DNA from: Vandammella animalimorsus
Lineage (GTDB): Bacteria > Pseudomonadota > Gammaproteobacteria > Burkholderiales > Burkholderiaceae_C
Direction: 5' to 3'
DNA length: 64,000 nucleotides
Assembly (NCBI RefSeq): GCF_002285285.1
Contig: NZ_NSJF01000008.1
Coordinates: forward strand, 1 to 64,000
This document shows positions 27,967 to 35,919 of this stretch, piece by piece (the first letter of the stretch is position 1; each line of letters opens with the position of its first letter). Both the position numbers and the translations under genes were made by a program. Under the pieces are notes generated by a model, which saw nothing but the letters and a program-made list of their open reading frames with translations, was not told the origin of the DNA and did not search any database.

Positions 27967-29700
27967 TCAAGCGCTCGTGGGCAGTGCGGCCTGGTTGGCC
28001 AATGCCCGCCCGGCGATGTAGCCAAAGGTGAGGGCCGGGCCGAGCGTGATGCCCGCGCCGGGGTAATTTCCGCCCATGATGCTGGCGGCGTCGTTGCCGA
28101 CCGCGAACAGCCCCGGCACGGGCTGCCCGTCTTTCTGCAAGACCCGGCAATGCCGGTCCGTGGCCAGACCGGCGAAAGTGCCAATGTCCCCGACAACGAC
28201 CTGGATGGCATAGAACGGGCCATGCTGGATTGGCGCCATGCAAGGGTTGGGTTTGACCAGCGCATCGCCCTGGTAGCGGTTGTAGGCAGTGCTGCCTTTG
28301 GCGAATCGGGTGTCAGTGCCCGATATGGCATCGCGATTGAACGCTTCGACCTCCTCCTGCAAGGCATCCGGGGGGACGCCGATGGCTTGCGCCAGCGCTT
28401 GCAGGCTGCCCCCCCGCTTGAGGTAGCCGCTTTTCAAATGCTTGCCAATGGGCAGCGGAAATGGAGCCACTGCGCCCATGCCGTATTCACGCAAATGCGC
28501 GTGGTCACACACCAGCCAGCAGTTCACAGCAGGGCTGCCGGCGCAGGCCTTCACCAAATCCTGGATGAAGTCATGGTAGGACAGGGCCTCATTGGTGAAG
28601 CGCCTGCCCTGGGCCGTGACGGCAATCACCCCCGGCTTGGCGCGATCGATGAAGTGCGGCATGACCCCATCGGTGCCATCCTTGCGCTTGACGATTGAGG
28701 TAGGGCACCAGGCGGCGGCATTGGGGATGGTTGGGTCCACCCAGCCGCCGACGGATTCGCCAAGGCGCAAGCCATCGCCGGTATTGGGCGTTGGTGATGG
28801 AGTGAAATGCTCATGGCCGGTGGGCGCATGCGGGAACAATTGCTTGCGGCGCTCAATGTCATGGGGAAAGCCGCCGCAGGCGAGCACGACCCCACGGCGC
28901 ACGCGCAGGTCTGTGGGCTGGCCCTCGCGAACCACCGTCGCGCCCACGACCCGACCTTGATCGGTGATGAGCTTTTGCGCTGGGCAGTTGAGCCAAACGG
29001 GGATGCCCAGATCCAGACCGGCCTTGAAGAGTCTGCCAGCCAGCGCATTGCCATTGGTCAGTGTCATGCCCCTGCCGTGCTGCAGCACGTCGGCGAAGTG
29101 CTTGCCAAAGCGCTTGGCGACATACCAGAAGGACTCCAATGACTTGAAGGCGCGCAGGAAATGCCAGAGCTCCTTGCCGGATCCCAGCATCATGCCGAAC
29201 ACCGTCAGCTCCGGCACGGGGGGCGCCAGTTGCGCGACGTGTTGCCCAAGCTCTCTGGCGTCGAAAGGGCGCGTCACCATAGAGCGCCCACCTGGCTGAC
29301 CGCCCGGCGCTTCGGCGTGATAGTCTGGAAACACAGCCGGCATGTCGAACTGGACGCAGGTGTTGTTCGTAAAAAAATCGATGGCCTGGGGCCCGTTCTC
29401 GATGAAGGCGGTCACGCGGTCGGCATCAAAGTGCGTCCTCGCTTCATGTTGCAAATAGCTGCGCGCAGCATCCACAGGCTCATGAATGCCTTGCTGCTTG
29501 GCCAGTTCGGTGCCAGGAATCCACAGCCAGCCGCCCGAGCGTGCCGTCGTGCCGCCATAGACGGGGGCTTTCTCCACGACCAATACCTTCAAGCCTTGGT
29601 GAGCAGCCGTGATGGCTGCTGACATACCGGAAGCGCCGGTGCCTATCACCAGAACGTCATACATGGATTCCTGCTCGCTCATTGCTTCATCCCTTGCCAT
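27967..29700 (-). CDS. FAD-dependent 3-ketosteroid dehydrogenase-like flavoprotein (577 aa)
   Basis: The N-terminus binds FAD (VLVIGTGASGMSAAITAAHQG, GTGASG at 20-25), followed by GGTTARSGGWLWIPG. The C-terminal part keeps the signature of 3-ketosteroid Delta1-dehydrogenases: GPFYAIQVVVGDIGTFAG (about 495-512, with the Tyr that corresponds to a KstD catalytic Tyr) and GNDAASIMGGNYPGAGITLG. It would introduce a double bond alpha-beta to a keto group in a steroid- or terpenoid-like ring. It is the first gene of the long leftward operon. Alternative starts exist at 29682 and 29664; 29700 is kept because AGGA lies upstream. Soluble fumarate-reductase-type enzymes are the alternative family. Confidence 0.85.
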   Translation of the reverse strand: MARDEAMSEQESMYDVLVIGTGASGMSAAITAAHQGLKVLVVEKAPVYGGTTARSGGWLWIPGTELAKQQGIHEPVDAARSYLQHEARTHFDADRVTAFIENGPQAIDFFTNNTCVQFDMPAVFPDYHAEAPGGQPGGRSMVTRPFDARELGQHVAQLAPPVPELTVFGMMLGSGKELWHFLRAFKSLESFWYVAKRFGKHFADVLQHGRGMTLTNGNALAGRLFKAGLDLGIPVWLNCPAQKLITDQGRVVGATVVREGQPTDLRVRRGVVLACGGFPHDIERRKQLFPHAPTGHEHFTPSPTPNTGDGLRLGESVGGWVDPTIPNAAAWCPTSIVKRKDGTDGVMPHFIDRAKPGVIAVTAQGRRFTNEALSYHDFIQDLVKACAGSPAVNCWLVCDHAHLREYGMGAVAPFPLPIGKHLKSGYLKRGGSLQALAQAIGVPPDALQEEVEAFNRDAISGTDTRFAKGSTAYNRYQGDALVKPNPCMAPIQHGPFYAIQVVVGDIGTFAGLATDRHCRVLQKDGQPVPGLFAVGNDAASIMGGNYPGAGITLGPALTFGYIAGRALANQAALPTSA

Positions 29701-30026
29701 CGCCGGTCATTCCTGGTTTGGTTGTATAAATTAGCTTAATACTAATCCATGTTTTATTTACTAATGGTTTACCCTTGATGTATGCACTTGATATTGTTTG
29801 ATGTGGCTGGCAGACGCAGAGCTGGTGTCAAAGCAGCGCATCGCAGCATTGGGGGCGGGAGGTTGGCAGCTAGAGCGTGTTATGCACTTTCCGCCCCCCC
29901 GCGAGAGCGCAAAGTGCATAACACGCTCTAAAGAAAACGTTGCTGGGAGCTGTATATTGGCGCGGCAGTAGTGCCAGGCGCCAGCGGCGTCATGGAAGCG
30001 ATGGATTCAACCGTTAGGAGAAAGGC
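29701..30026. promoter_or_regulatory. Divergent control region between catabolic operon and iclR-type gene
   Basis: The 326 bases hold no gene. The first half is AT-rich. It contains the partial palindrome TTAGCTTAATACTAA (29731-29745), a candidate IclR-type operator 31 bases before the flavoprotein start, and T-rich promoter-like sequence around 29750-29765. The second half carries a perfect 20-bp inverted repeat listed separately. The operator is inferred from position and symmetry only. Confidence 0.45.
29871..29930. repeat. Perfect 20-bp inverted repeat (dispersed element)
   Basis: TAGAGCGTGTTATGCACTTT (29871-29890) and its exact reverse complement (29911-29930) flank a 20-base GC-rich spacer. 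The 16-base end GCATAACACGCTCTAA recurs at 40859-40874, so this is a dispersed repeat and not only a local hairpin. It lies between divergent genes, where a terminator is not expected. Confidence 0.85.
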
Positions 30027-30875
30027 ATGCCTGCAGCCGATGCAGCAAGCAGTGGGCTTACGCCCGAAAAAGGGCGCCGTGGCATTCAGTCGATCGAGGT
30101 CGGTGGGCAGCTGTTGCTGGCCCTTGGCGCCCAGGGGCGGCCGATGCCATTGAGGGAGTTGGCCAAGGCGGCGGACATGGCTCCTGGCAAGGCCCACCCC
30201 TATCTCGTGAGCTTTGCCAAGCTGGGCTTGGTTACGCAGGAGCCATCCACCGGCTATTACTGGCTCGGTCCGATGGCCATGCAGTTGGGCCTGGTGACTT
30301 TGCGCATGCTCAATCCCGTGCGCGAGGCCACGCCCTACGCACAGGCCCTGGCACGGGAGACTGGTCACAGCGTCGGGCTGTCCGTTTGGGGCAATCAAGG
30401 GCCGACCATGGTTTTTCTCTTTGATGCGATCTACCCACTGCACACCAATATTCGCACCGGCACCGTCATGTCTTTGGCTGGTACGGCTACAGGGCGTTTG
30501 TTTGCTGCCTATCTACCGGCAAAGCTGATCGAGGAATCACTGCTCGAAGATGAACGACGCCTTGGACCGGACATTGCCAAACCCATTGATGCCGACGAAC
30601 TGCAGGAAATGCTCAAGCAGGTGCGTAGGCACGGCGTCTCGCGCGCCGTGAACAACCCGACCCCTGGCGTGTGCTCGTTTGCTGCGCCAGTGTTTGACTA
30701 CTCTGGCAACATTGTGCTTGGCATGACTTTGATGGGGCGTACGCGCGCATTTGATACCCATTGGAATGGCACACAGGCCAATGCTGTGCGGGCCTGTGCC
30801 CAGGAGGTTTCAAAGCGTCTGGGAAGCCTTGCGCACAGCCTGGCGCAAGCGAACTCCAAGGCGGGGAGGGTATAG
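30027..30875 (+). CDS. IclR-family transcriptional regulator (282 aa)
   Basis: The N-terminal winged helix-turn-helix (about residues 18-82: GIQSIEVGGQLLLALGAQG, LRELAKAADMAPGKAHPYL, GLVTQEPSTGYYWLG) is followed by an IclR effector domain (SVGLSVWGNQGPTMV, GTVMSLAGTATGRLFAAYLP, and FAAPVFDYSGNIVLGMTLMG). No membrane segment is present. It is divergent from the nine-gene leftward operon, and IclR proteins usually control the adjacent catabolic genes in response to a pathway metabolite. The 326-base intergenic region would be its target. Whether it activates or represses cannot be read from the sequence. Confidence 0.9.
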   Translation: MPAADAASSGLTPEKGRRGIQSIEVGGQLLLALGAQGRPMPLRELAKAADMAPGKAHPYLVSFAKLGLVTQEPSTGYYWLGPMAMQLGLVTLRMLNPVREATPYAQALARETGHSVGLSVWGNQGPTMVFLFDAIYPLHTNIRTGTVMSLAGTATGRLFAAYLPAKLIEESLLEDERRLGPDIAKPIDADELQEMLKQVRRHGVSRAVNNPTPGVCSFAAPVFDYSGNIVLGMTLMGRTRAFDTHWNGTQANAVRACAQEVSKRLGSLAHSLAQANSKAGRV

Positions 30876-30995
30876 CCCCCGCCTTCGGTATGACTTGCAA
30901 AGGCTGGCCGTGCCAAATGGCCCAGCGGTGCGGCTGCATGTGTCGGGAGGTGCTTTGCAGCCCGTCCCTGGCGCGGATGCGCGCGGCGGTGGCGG

Positions 30996-32564
30996 TTAGC
31001 CCCAGAGCCTGATACGCAGATAAACCTGCAGCAGCAACAGGCCCAGTGCGAAGCCCAGGCTGCCGTAGAGCAGCGATTGCAGCAGGCGGTTGGTGCGTTT
31101 TTGCTCTTCGATCAGGCGGCGCAGTTCCTGGTCGCGTTGTTGCACGCTGTGCTGCAGGAAGTCCTGCACCAGGCGCGGCAGGGCTGGGAGGATTTGCGCG
31201 TAGCGCGGCGCTTCATTGCGCAGTTCTTGCCATAGGCGCTTGGGGCCGACCTGATCGACCATCCACTTTTCCAGAAAGGGTTTGGCGGTGCTCCACAGGT
31301 CGAGGTCGGGGTCGAGTTGGCGGCCCAGGCCTTCGATGTTGAGCAGGGTTTTTTGCAGCAGCACCAGCTGCGGCTGGATTTCGACGTGAAAGCGCCGTGA
31401 GGTCTGGAACAGACGCATCAGCACTACGCCCAGCGAGATTTCCTTGAGTGGGCGGTCGAAGTAGGGTTCGCAGACGGTGCGGATGGCTGCTTCAAGCTCG
31501 GCCACGCGGGTGTTGGCCGGCACCCAGCCGCTTTCGACGTGCAGTTCGGCAATGCGCTTGTAGTCACGGCGGAAGAAGGCGGTGAAGTTTTGCGCCAGGT
31601 ATTCCTTGTCGAAGTCGGTCAGTGTGCCGACGATGCCGAAGTCCAGCGAGATGTAGCGCCCGAAGCTGCGCGCATCCAGGCTGACCTGGATGTTGCCCGG
31701 GTGCATGTCGCCGTGGAAGAAGCCGTCGCGAAACACCTGGGTGAAGAAGATGGTCACGCCATCGCGCGCCAGTTGCGGCAGGTTGACGCCGTGCTGCCTG
31801 AGGGTTTCGGTTTGGCTGATGGGCACGCCCGTCATGCGCTGCATGACCATGACGTCGGTGTGGCAGTAGTCCCAGAAGACTTCGGGGATCAGCACCAGAT
31901 CCAGCCCTTGCATGTTGCGCCGCAGCTGGGCGGCGTTGGCCGCTTCGCGCATCAGGTCGAGTTCGTCGTGCAGGTAGGTGTCGAATTCGGCCACGACTTC
32001 GCGCGGCTTGAGGCGCTTGCCATCGGCGGAGAGTTTTTCCAGCCAGCCGGCGAGCATGTGCATCAGCGCCAGGTCTTTCTCGATGACCTTGAGCATGCCC
32101 GGGCGCAGTACTTTGACGGCCACGTCATGGCTTTGGCCGTGCTTGTCCACCAGGGTGGCGAAATGCACCTGCGCGATGGAGGCGCTGGCCACTGGCTGGC
32201 GCTCGAAGCTGGTGAAGACGGCATCGATGGGGCGGCCGAAGGCTTTTTCGATGATGGCTACGGCCAGCTCGCTGTCAAACGGCGGCACGCGGTCTTGCAG
32301 CCGTGCCAGCTCGTCGGCAATGTCTGGCGGCATCAGGTCACGCCGCGTGGAAAGCACCTGGCCGAATTTGACGAAGATCGGGCCAAGCTGCTCCAGCGCC
32401 AGGCGCAGCCGTTGGCCGCGAGGCGCCTGCAGATTGCGTCCGCGCGAGAGCAGGCGCACCAGCGTCTGCGCCCAGCTGCTGCGCAATTGGGTGAGCACCA
32501 TTTCATCCAGGCCATAGCGCAATACCACCCAGACGATGGCCCAACCGCGTAGCAATTTGCTCAT
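30996..32564 (-). CDS. ubiB: Ubiquinone biosynthesis protein UbiB (522 aa)
   Basis: UbiB is an atypical kinase-like (ADCK/ABC1) ATPase needed for ubiquinone synthesis and delivery of lipid precursors. The hallmark KFGQ lies at 66-69 within [18 protein letters not shown], followed by ASIAQVHFA, the ATP-binding VAVKVLRPG and DFGIVG in the metal-binding loop. The C-terminus has a membrane anchor of about 25 hydrophobic residues ending in YLRIRLWG. Length matches the family. It lies 17 bases downstream of the ubiJ-like gene, the usual proteobacterial order. The gene converges with the iclR-type gene across 120 bases that hold nothing recognisable. Confidence 0.95.
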   Translation of the reverse strand: MSKLLRGWAIVWVVLRYGLDEMVLTQLRSSWAQTLVRLLSRGRNLQAPRGQRLRLALEQLGPIFVKFGQVLSTRRDLMPPDIADELARLQDRVPPFDSELAVAIIEKAFGRPIDAVFTSFERQPVASASIAQVHFATLVDKHGQSHDVAVKVLRPGMLKVIEKDLALMHMLAGWLEKLSADGKRLKPREVVAEFDTYLHDELDLMREAANAAQLRRNMQGLDLVLIPEVFWDYCHTDVMVMQRMTGVPISQTETLRQHGVNLPQLARDGVTIFFTQVFRDGFFHGDMHPGNIQVSLDARSFGRYISLDFGIVGTLTDFDKEYLAQNFTAFFRRDYKRIAELHVESGWVPANTRVAELEAAIRTVCEPYFDRPLKEISLGVVLMRLFQTSRRFHVEIQPQLVLLQKTLLNIEGLGRQLDPDLDLWSTAKPFLEKWMVDQVGPKRLWQELRNEAPRYAQILPALPRLVQDFLQHSVQQRDQELRRLIEEQKRTNRLLQSLLYGSLGFALGLLLLQVYLRIRLWG

Positions 32565-32581
32565 GGCGGTGCTGTCGGCGC

Positions 32582-33283
32582 TCAGGCTTGCGGCGCCTGG
32601 GTGGGCGCGGCGGGCGAGTCGGGTGAATTGGGCGCGGCCGCAGCCGGCGCTGGCGCATCGTTGGCGGGCCCGGTGCGCACGACGGCGACCGGATATTCGG
32701 CGGCATGGCCTTGGCCGGCGGCCGGTGCTGGGGCTGTGCGGCTGCTCAAGCCGTCCCAGGTGGCCAATGCGCCCTGGGCGAACTTGCGCAGCGCATCGGC
32801 CACGATGCGGCCCAGTTGCGCCAGCTTGTGCGCTGGCACATCGCCGACCAGGCGTGCCAAATCGTCTTCCACATCCCAGCGCACGTTGTCGATGACCCAG
32901 TTCAGCTCGCTGGCCAGGGCTACATCGCCGGCAATGCGGATCGGCGGGCGCTCGCCTTGGGCGGCGTGGCGGGTCAGCTGGCTGATGGAGGGCTCGGCCA
33001 CCTCAACCAGCAGATCACTGCTTTGCTGGGTGCTGTCCAGGTCCAGCAGGCCTGCGGGCGTGATGCGCACCTGGCCGTTGAACTGGCGCCAGCTCAGGTA
33101 GATGGTTTTGCCCTGTTGCTTGGCCAGACGCTGCTGGGCCTGGGGCTCTTGCTGCAGCACGTGGTTGAGCAGCAGCACCATGCGGCGCTGCATTTCTTCG
33201 ATCAGCCAGGCCGGCAGCGTGATGCTTTTGCCAATGCTGCTGGCGATGTTGCTCAGAAAAGAGAGTGGGGACTGTATTGCCAT
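32582..33283 (-). CDS. ubiJ: SCP2-domain ubiquinone biosynthesis accessory factor UbiJ (233 aa)
   Basis: UbiJ binds ubiquinone precursors in the soluble Ubi complex through an SCP2-like lipid-binding domain. The start [15 protein letters not shown] at 33283 gives the normal UbiJ N-terminus. The central part [20 protein letters not shown] and [21 protein letters not shown] are typical UbiJ segments. The C-terminal 45 residues form an Ala/Pro-rich disordered tail that is longer than in enterobacterial UbiJ. It precedes ubiB in one transcript. The assignment rests on family motifs plus ubiB linkage. Confidence 0.88.
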   Translation of the reverse strand: MAIQSPLSFLSNIASSIGKSITLPAWLIEEMQRRMVLLLNHVLQQEPQAQQRLAKQQGKTIYLSWRQFNGQVRITPAGLLDLDSTQQSSDLLVEVAEPSISQLTRHAAQGERPPIRIAGDVALASELNWVIDNVRWDVEDDLARLVGDVPAHKLAQLGRIVADALRKFAQGALATWDGLSSRTAPAPAAGQGHAAEYPVAVVRTGPANDAPAPAAAAPNSPDSPAAPTQAPQA

Positions 33284-33368
33284 AGGCCCCGATTGTGCTT
33301 GAAGTTGGCCGCCATGCCAGGCCTTGCGGTTTTCTCGCGCGGCCACTGGCCCGGGGCCTTCGCAGGGC

Positions 33369-33407
33369 AAAAAAACCCGCCTGGCTGCGAAAGGGCGAGG
33401 CGGGTTT
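33369..33407 (-). terminator. Terminator downstream of tRNA-Arg
   Basis: AAACCCGCC (33373-33381) and GGCGGGTTT (33399-33407) form a nine-bp stem. On the minus strand it is followed by a run of T from the A-tract at 33369-33375. It lies 24 bases after the tRNA 3' end. Confidence 0.7.
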
Positions 33408-33430
33408 GGGCGTTTGCCCGTGCCGTGGGC

Positions 33431-33505
33431 TGGTCCCCCCGACAGGAATCGAACCTGTATCTAGCGCTTAGGAGGCGCTCGTTCTATCCATTGAACTACG
33501 GGGAG
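33431..33505 (-). tRNA. tRNA-Arg (anticodon CCT)
   Basis: The minus-strand sequence folds as a cloverleaf. The acceptor stem CTCCCCG pairs with CGGGGGG, the D-arm is GTTC/GAAC, and the anticodon stem AGCGC/GCGCT carries the loop CTCCTAA, so the anticodon is CCT (reads AGG). The T-arm is ACAGG-TTCGATT-CCTGT and the end ACCA is encoded. Length is 75 bases. tRNA-Arg genes are frequent phage or island integration sites, but no integrase or attachment repeat is seen next to it. Confidence 0.96.
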
Positions 33506-33553
33506 GGCCGGGCTCGGGCGCGGATTGTACTGGTCGCAGGCTCTGACACGGCC

Positions 33554-34528
33554 TCAGCCCAGCTGCAAGCGCTGGCGCGCAGCCTGGTACTCGCGCTCCA
33601 GCCGATCCACCAGGGCGGCGGTGGAGGTCACGGCCTTGATGGCGCCAATGCCCTGGCCGCAGCCCCAGATGTCGCGCCAGGCCTTGGTTTTCTGCGCCTG
33701 ACCGTCGCTGGTAGTGGCAAAGCTCATGTCCTTCAAATTGCCTTCGGGCAGATTGTCTGGATCCAGCCCGGCATTGCGGATGCTGGGCGCCAGGTAATTG
33801 CCATGCACGCCAGTGAACAGGCTGGAATACACGATGTCGTCCGACGTGTGGTCGACGATGGCCTGCTTATATTCCTGTGAAGCGTTGGCCTCATCGGTGG
33901 CAATGAATGCCGAGCCCATATAGGCAAAGTCCGCCCCCATGGCCTGGGCCGACAAAATCGCATCGCCCGTGGCCATTGCGCCCGACAAGGCCAAGGGCCC
34001 GTCAAACCATTCGCGGATTTCCTGCACCAGAGCAAATGGGCTTTTCACGCCCGCATGACCGCCAGCGCCGGCAGCCACAGCGATCAGCCCATCGGCGCCT
34101 TTTTCAATGGCTTTTTTGGCAAAGGCGTTGTTGATCACATCGTGCAACACGATGCCGCCATAGCTGTGCGCTGCTTCATTGATTTCAGGGCGCGCGCCCA
34201 GCGAGGTAATCACGATGGGCACGCGGTACTTGACCAGCAACTCCATATCCTGCTCAAGCCGGTTGTTGCTTTTGTGGACGATCTGATTGATGGCAAAGGG
34301 CGCGGCCGGACGCTCAGGGTTTTTGGCATTGTGCTCGGCGATGCCCTCGGTAATCTCCTTGAGCCAATCTTCCAGCACTGAAGCGGGCCGGGCATTGAGC
34401 GCCGGCATGGAGCCCACGATGCCCGCCTTGCATTGGGCCAGCACCAACTTGGGGTTGCTGATAATGAACAAAGGCGAGCCAATGACAGGCAGGCGCAGAT
34501 TCTGCAAAACAGCGGGAATGCGTGACAT
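33554..34528 (-). CDS. Nitronate monooxygenase / NPD family flavoprotein (324 aa)
   Basis: The start MSRIPAVLQNLRLPVIGSP at 34528 gives the family's normal N-terminus, although the frame is open much further upstream. FMN-binding TIM-barrel features include AQCKAGIVGSMPALNARP, ADGLIAVAAGAGGHAG and the segment ALSGAMATGDAILSAQAMGADFAYMGSAFIAT, characteristic of 2-nitropropane dioxygenase/nitronate monooxygenase proteins. It would oxidise alkyl nitronates such as propionate-3-nitronate to the carbonyl compound and nitrite. Enoyl reductase (FabK-like) is the main alternative in this superfamily. It stands alone between the tRNA and the H-NS-like gene. Confidence 0.85.
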   Translation of the reverse strand: MSRIPAVLQNLRLPVIGSPLFIISNPKLVLAQCKAGIVGSMPALNARPASVLEDWLKEITEGIAEHNAKNPERPAAPFAINQIVHKSNNRLEQDMELLVKYRVPIVITSLGARPEINEAAHSYGGIVLHDVINNAFAKKAIEKGADGLIAVAAGAGGHAGVKSPFALVQEIREWFDGPLALSGAMATGDAILSAQAMGADFAYMGSAFIATDEANASQEYKQAIVDHTSDDIVYSSLFTGVHGNYLAPSIRNAGLDPDNLPEGNLKDMSFATTSDGQAQKTKAWRDIWGCGQGIGAIKAVTSTAALVDRLEREYQAARQRLQLG

Positions 34529-34873
34529 AAAAATCCTTGAATCGACAAAAAGCCATTTGGCGATGGGCCTGGTGGACGGCTGTGTGCTGCTGCGTGGCAG
34601 GTGGGCAGGCGTGGGCCAGGATTGGCCACTGATTCTAGAGCCACTCGCCTTGCCAGCCGATGCATGGCTTGCAGCCCATGCGACAGCGCCAGATGAGCTG
34701 GGATGGGCCTGTTGGGCCATGGGGCGCTCATGCCTCATGTCAAAGCGGACTGCAACTGCGGGCATGGCAGGCGTTTGCCTTGTGCTGGTTGCGAGAGCTC
34801 CAAAACAACACGGCCACCTCTTACAAAGGTGGCCGTGAAGGCAGTCAAATTTTGCAGACTTGGCCCTGCAACA
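34529..34873. other. 345-base intergenic stretch, no gene
   Basis: It lies upstream of the nitronate monooxygenase gene and downstream of the H-NS-like gene. Apart from the terminator at 34809-34837 I see no convincing coding or regulatory signal. Confidence 0.6.
34809..34837 (-). terminator. Terminator of the H-NS-like gene
   Basis: CACGGCCACC (34809-34818) pairs perfectly with GGTGGCCGTG (34828-34837) around a nine-base loop. On the minus strand TTGTTTTGG follows. It ends transcription from the H-NS-like gene, whose stop is at 34874. Confidence 0.8.
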
Positions 34874-35164
34874 TCAAACCTTGAATTGTTCGCGATCCAG
34901 CCCTTGAATCCAGCGGGGCGGCTTGCCGCGGCCTGTCCAGGTTTCGCCCGTGGCTTTGTTCATGTATTTGATGGCCACTTTCTTGGCGGCTCCTGGCTGG
35001 CGGTTAGCCTTGCTGTTGCCGAACACATCCGCCACACTCAAATCATTTTTTTGCACAATGGCGCGCACCTGTTCAATGGCTTGGGTGCGCTCTTGCTCAC
35101 GAATTTTTTGAATGCGCTGCTCCAATTCTTCGCGCTGTTGAAGGAGTGCGGTTAATTCAGACAT
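34874..35164 (-). CDS. H-NS family nucleoid-associated protein (96 aa)
   Basis: The small protein has an N-terminal coiled coil (ELTALLQQREELEQRIQKIREQ) for oligomerisation and a C-terminal DNA-binding motif TWTGRGKPPRW (75-85), the Burkholderiales version of the H-NS AT-hook-like loop. A basic linker, ANRQPGAAKKVA, joins the two. H-NS proteins silence AT-rich horizontally acquired DNA. Its own upstream region (35165-35400) is markedly AT-richer than the rest of the window, which would fit autoregulation, though that is inference. A hairpin terminator follows the gene. Confidence 0.92.
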   Translation of the reverse strand: MSELTALLQQREELEQRIQKIREQERTQAIEQVRAIVQKNDLSVADVFGNSKANRQPGAAKKVAIKYMNKATGETWTGRGKPPRWIQGLDREQFKV

Positions 35165-35919
35165 CAGGAATCTCCACTAAGTTTAAGAATGAGGGGTTAA
35201 TCAGTTATTGAATGATTGTATCGCAAAAACGAAGGTTGTTTAAATGGCTTGTCAGGCGGCAGGCCTTTGCCGTTCGCACGGCGTTGTCTTTGGGTGCCTG
35301 AATATAAATTATTTTTTAATGTTGCCTTGTCAGGCGCGGATCAAGAGCAGATTGAATTGATTACAGCCTTGTCATTGATCTGTCACAAATTAAGCAAGGC
35401 AAGGGCATGAGCATTCAGGTGTGCTGCCTCTTCAGCTGAAGGCCAGGTTTTGTGCAGCATTAAAACCTGGCCATGGCGCAGCAAAGTCGCAGGCAGAGCG
35501 CCTCGCGCTTGTGCCTAGGGCAGAGAAGCAGAGCAGGGACGAGAGCCCTTGCCCAGGGCGTGGATATGGCCCGCGGCGATTGGTGCACGATCGATGGCAT
35601 TATAATGAAGCGAATCGTTTCTATTCTTATTTGAGGTCCTTGTCCTTTCGCTCGCAGGCATGTTGCTTGCAGGGGACAGGGCCTTTTGGCGAACAGGCCG
35701 GCAACAGTGCCCCGACTGGGGCTTGAGCACGGGATGCGCGGCGCGGTTTTAACCGCGCCGTTTTTGCGGCCTGGGCCGGGCGGGCAGGCGTGTTGCTTGC
35801 GGCAAACCGCGCCATGGGATGGAGGCATGGTTGCGCACCGTGTTGTTTTTTTGCACCACGCGCATGCTCTTTTGCGTAATGCTGGGCAGGCGCAGATTTT
35901 TTTCTCATTGAGGAGTTTT
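35165..35919. other. 755-base AT-richer non-coding stretch between hns-like and TonB-receptor genes
   Basis: No convincing gene is present; short open frames lack ribosome sites and family likeness. It contains AT-rich sequence around 35300-35380, an 11-bp perfect hairpin GGCCAGGTTTT/AAAACCTGGCC (35441-35451/35462-35472), and a near-repeat CAGGC(A/G)TGTTGCTTGC at about 35654-35669 and 35786-35801. A Fur-like site is listed separately. The length exceeds what a single promoter needs, so an unrecognised small RNA or decayed insertion is possible. Confidence 0.55.
35607..35631 (+). promoter_or_regulatory. Fur-box-like sequence upstream of TonB receptor
   Basis: GAAGCGAATCGTTTCTATTC followed by TTATT resembles the betaproteobacterial Fur consensus built from GATAAT-type hexamers. 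It lies in the AT-rich window about 290 bases before the TonB-dependent receptor start. Iron control of such a receptor would be ordinary. The match is imperfect, and the distance is long. Confidence 0.35.

Noticed and set aside
33431-33505. tRNA-Arg as attachment site for an island
   Set aside because: No integrase, no duplicated tRNA 3' end and no change in gene style on either side.
35216-35410. Possible 64-residue gene upstream of the TonB receptor
   Set aside because: No ribosome-binding site, no family likeness and unusual composition; better treated as non-coding.
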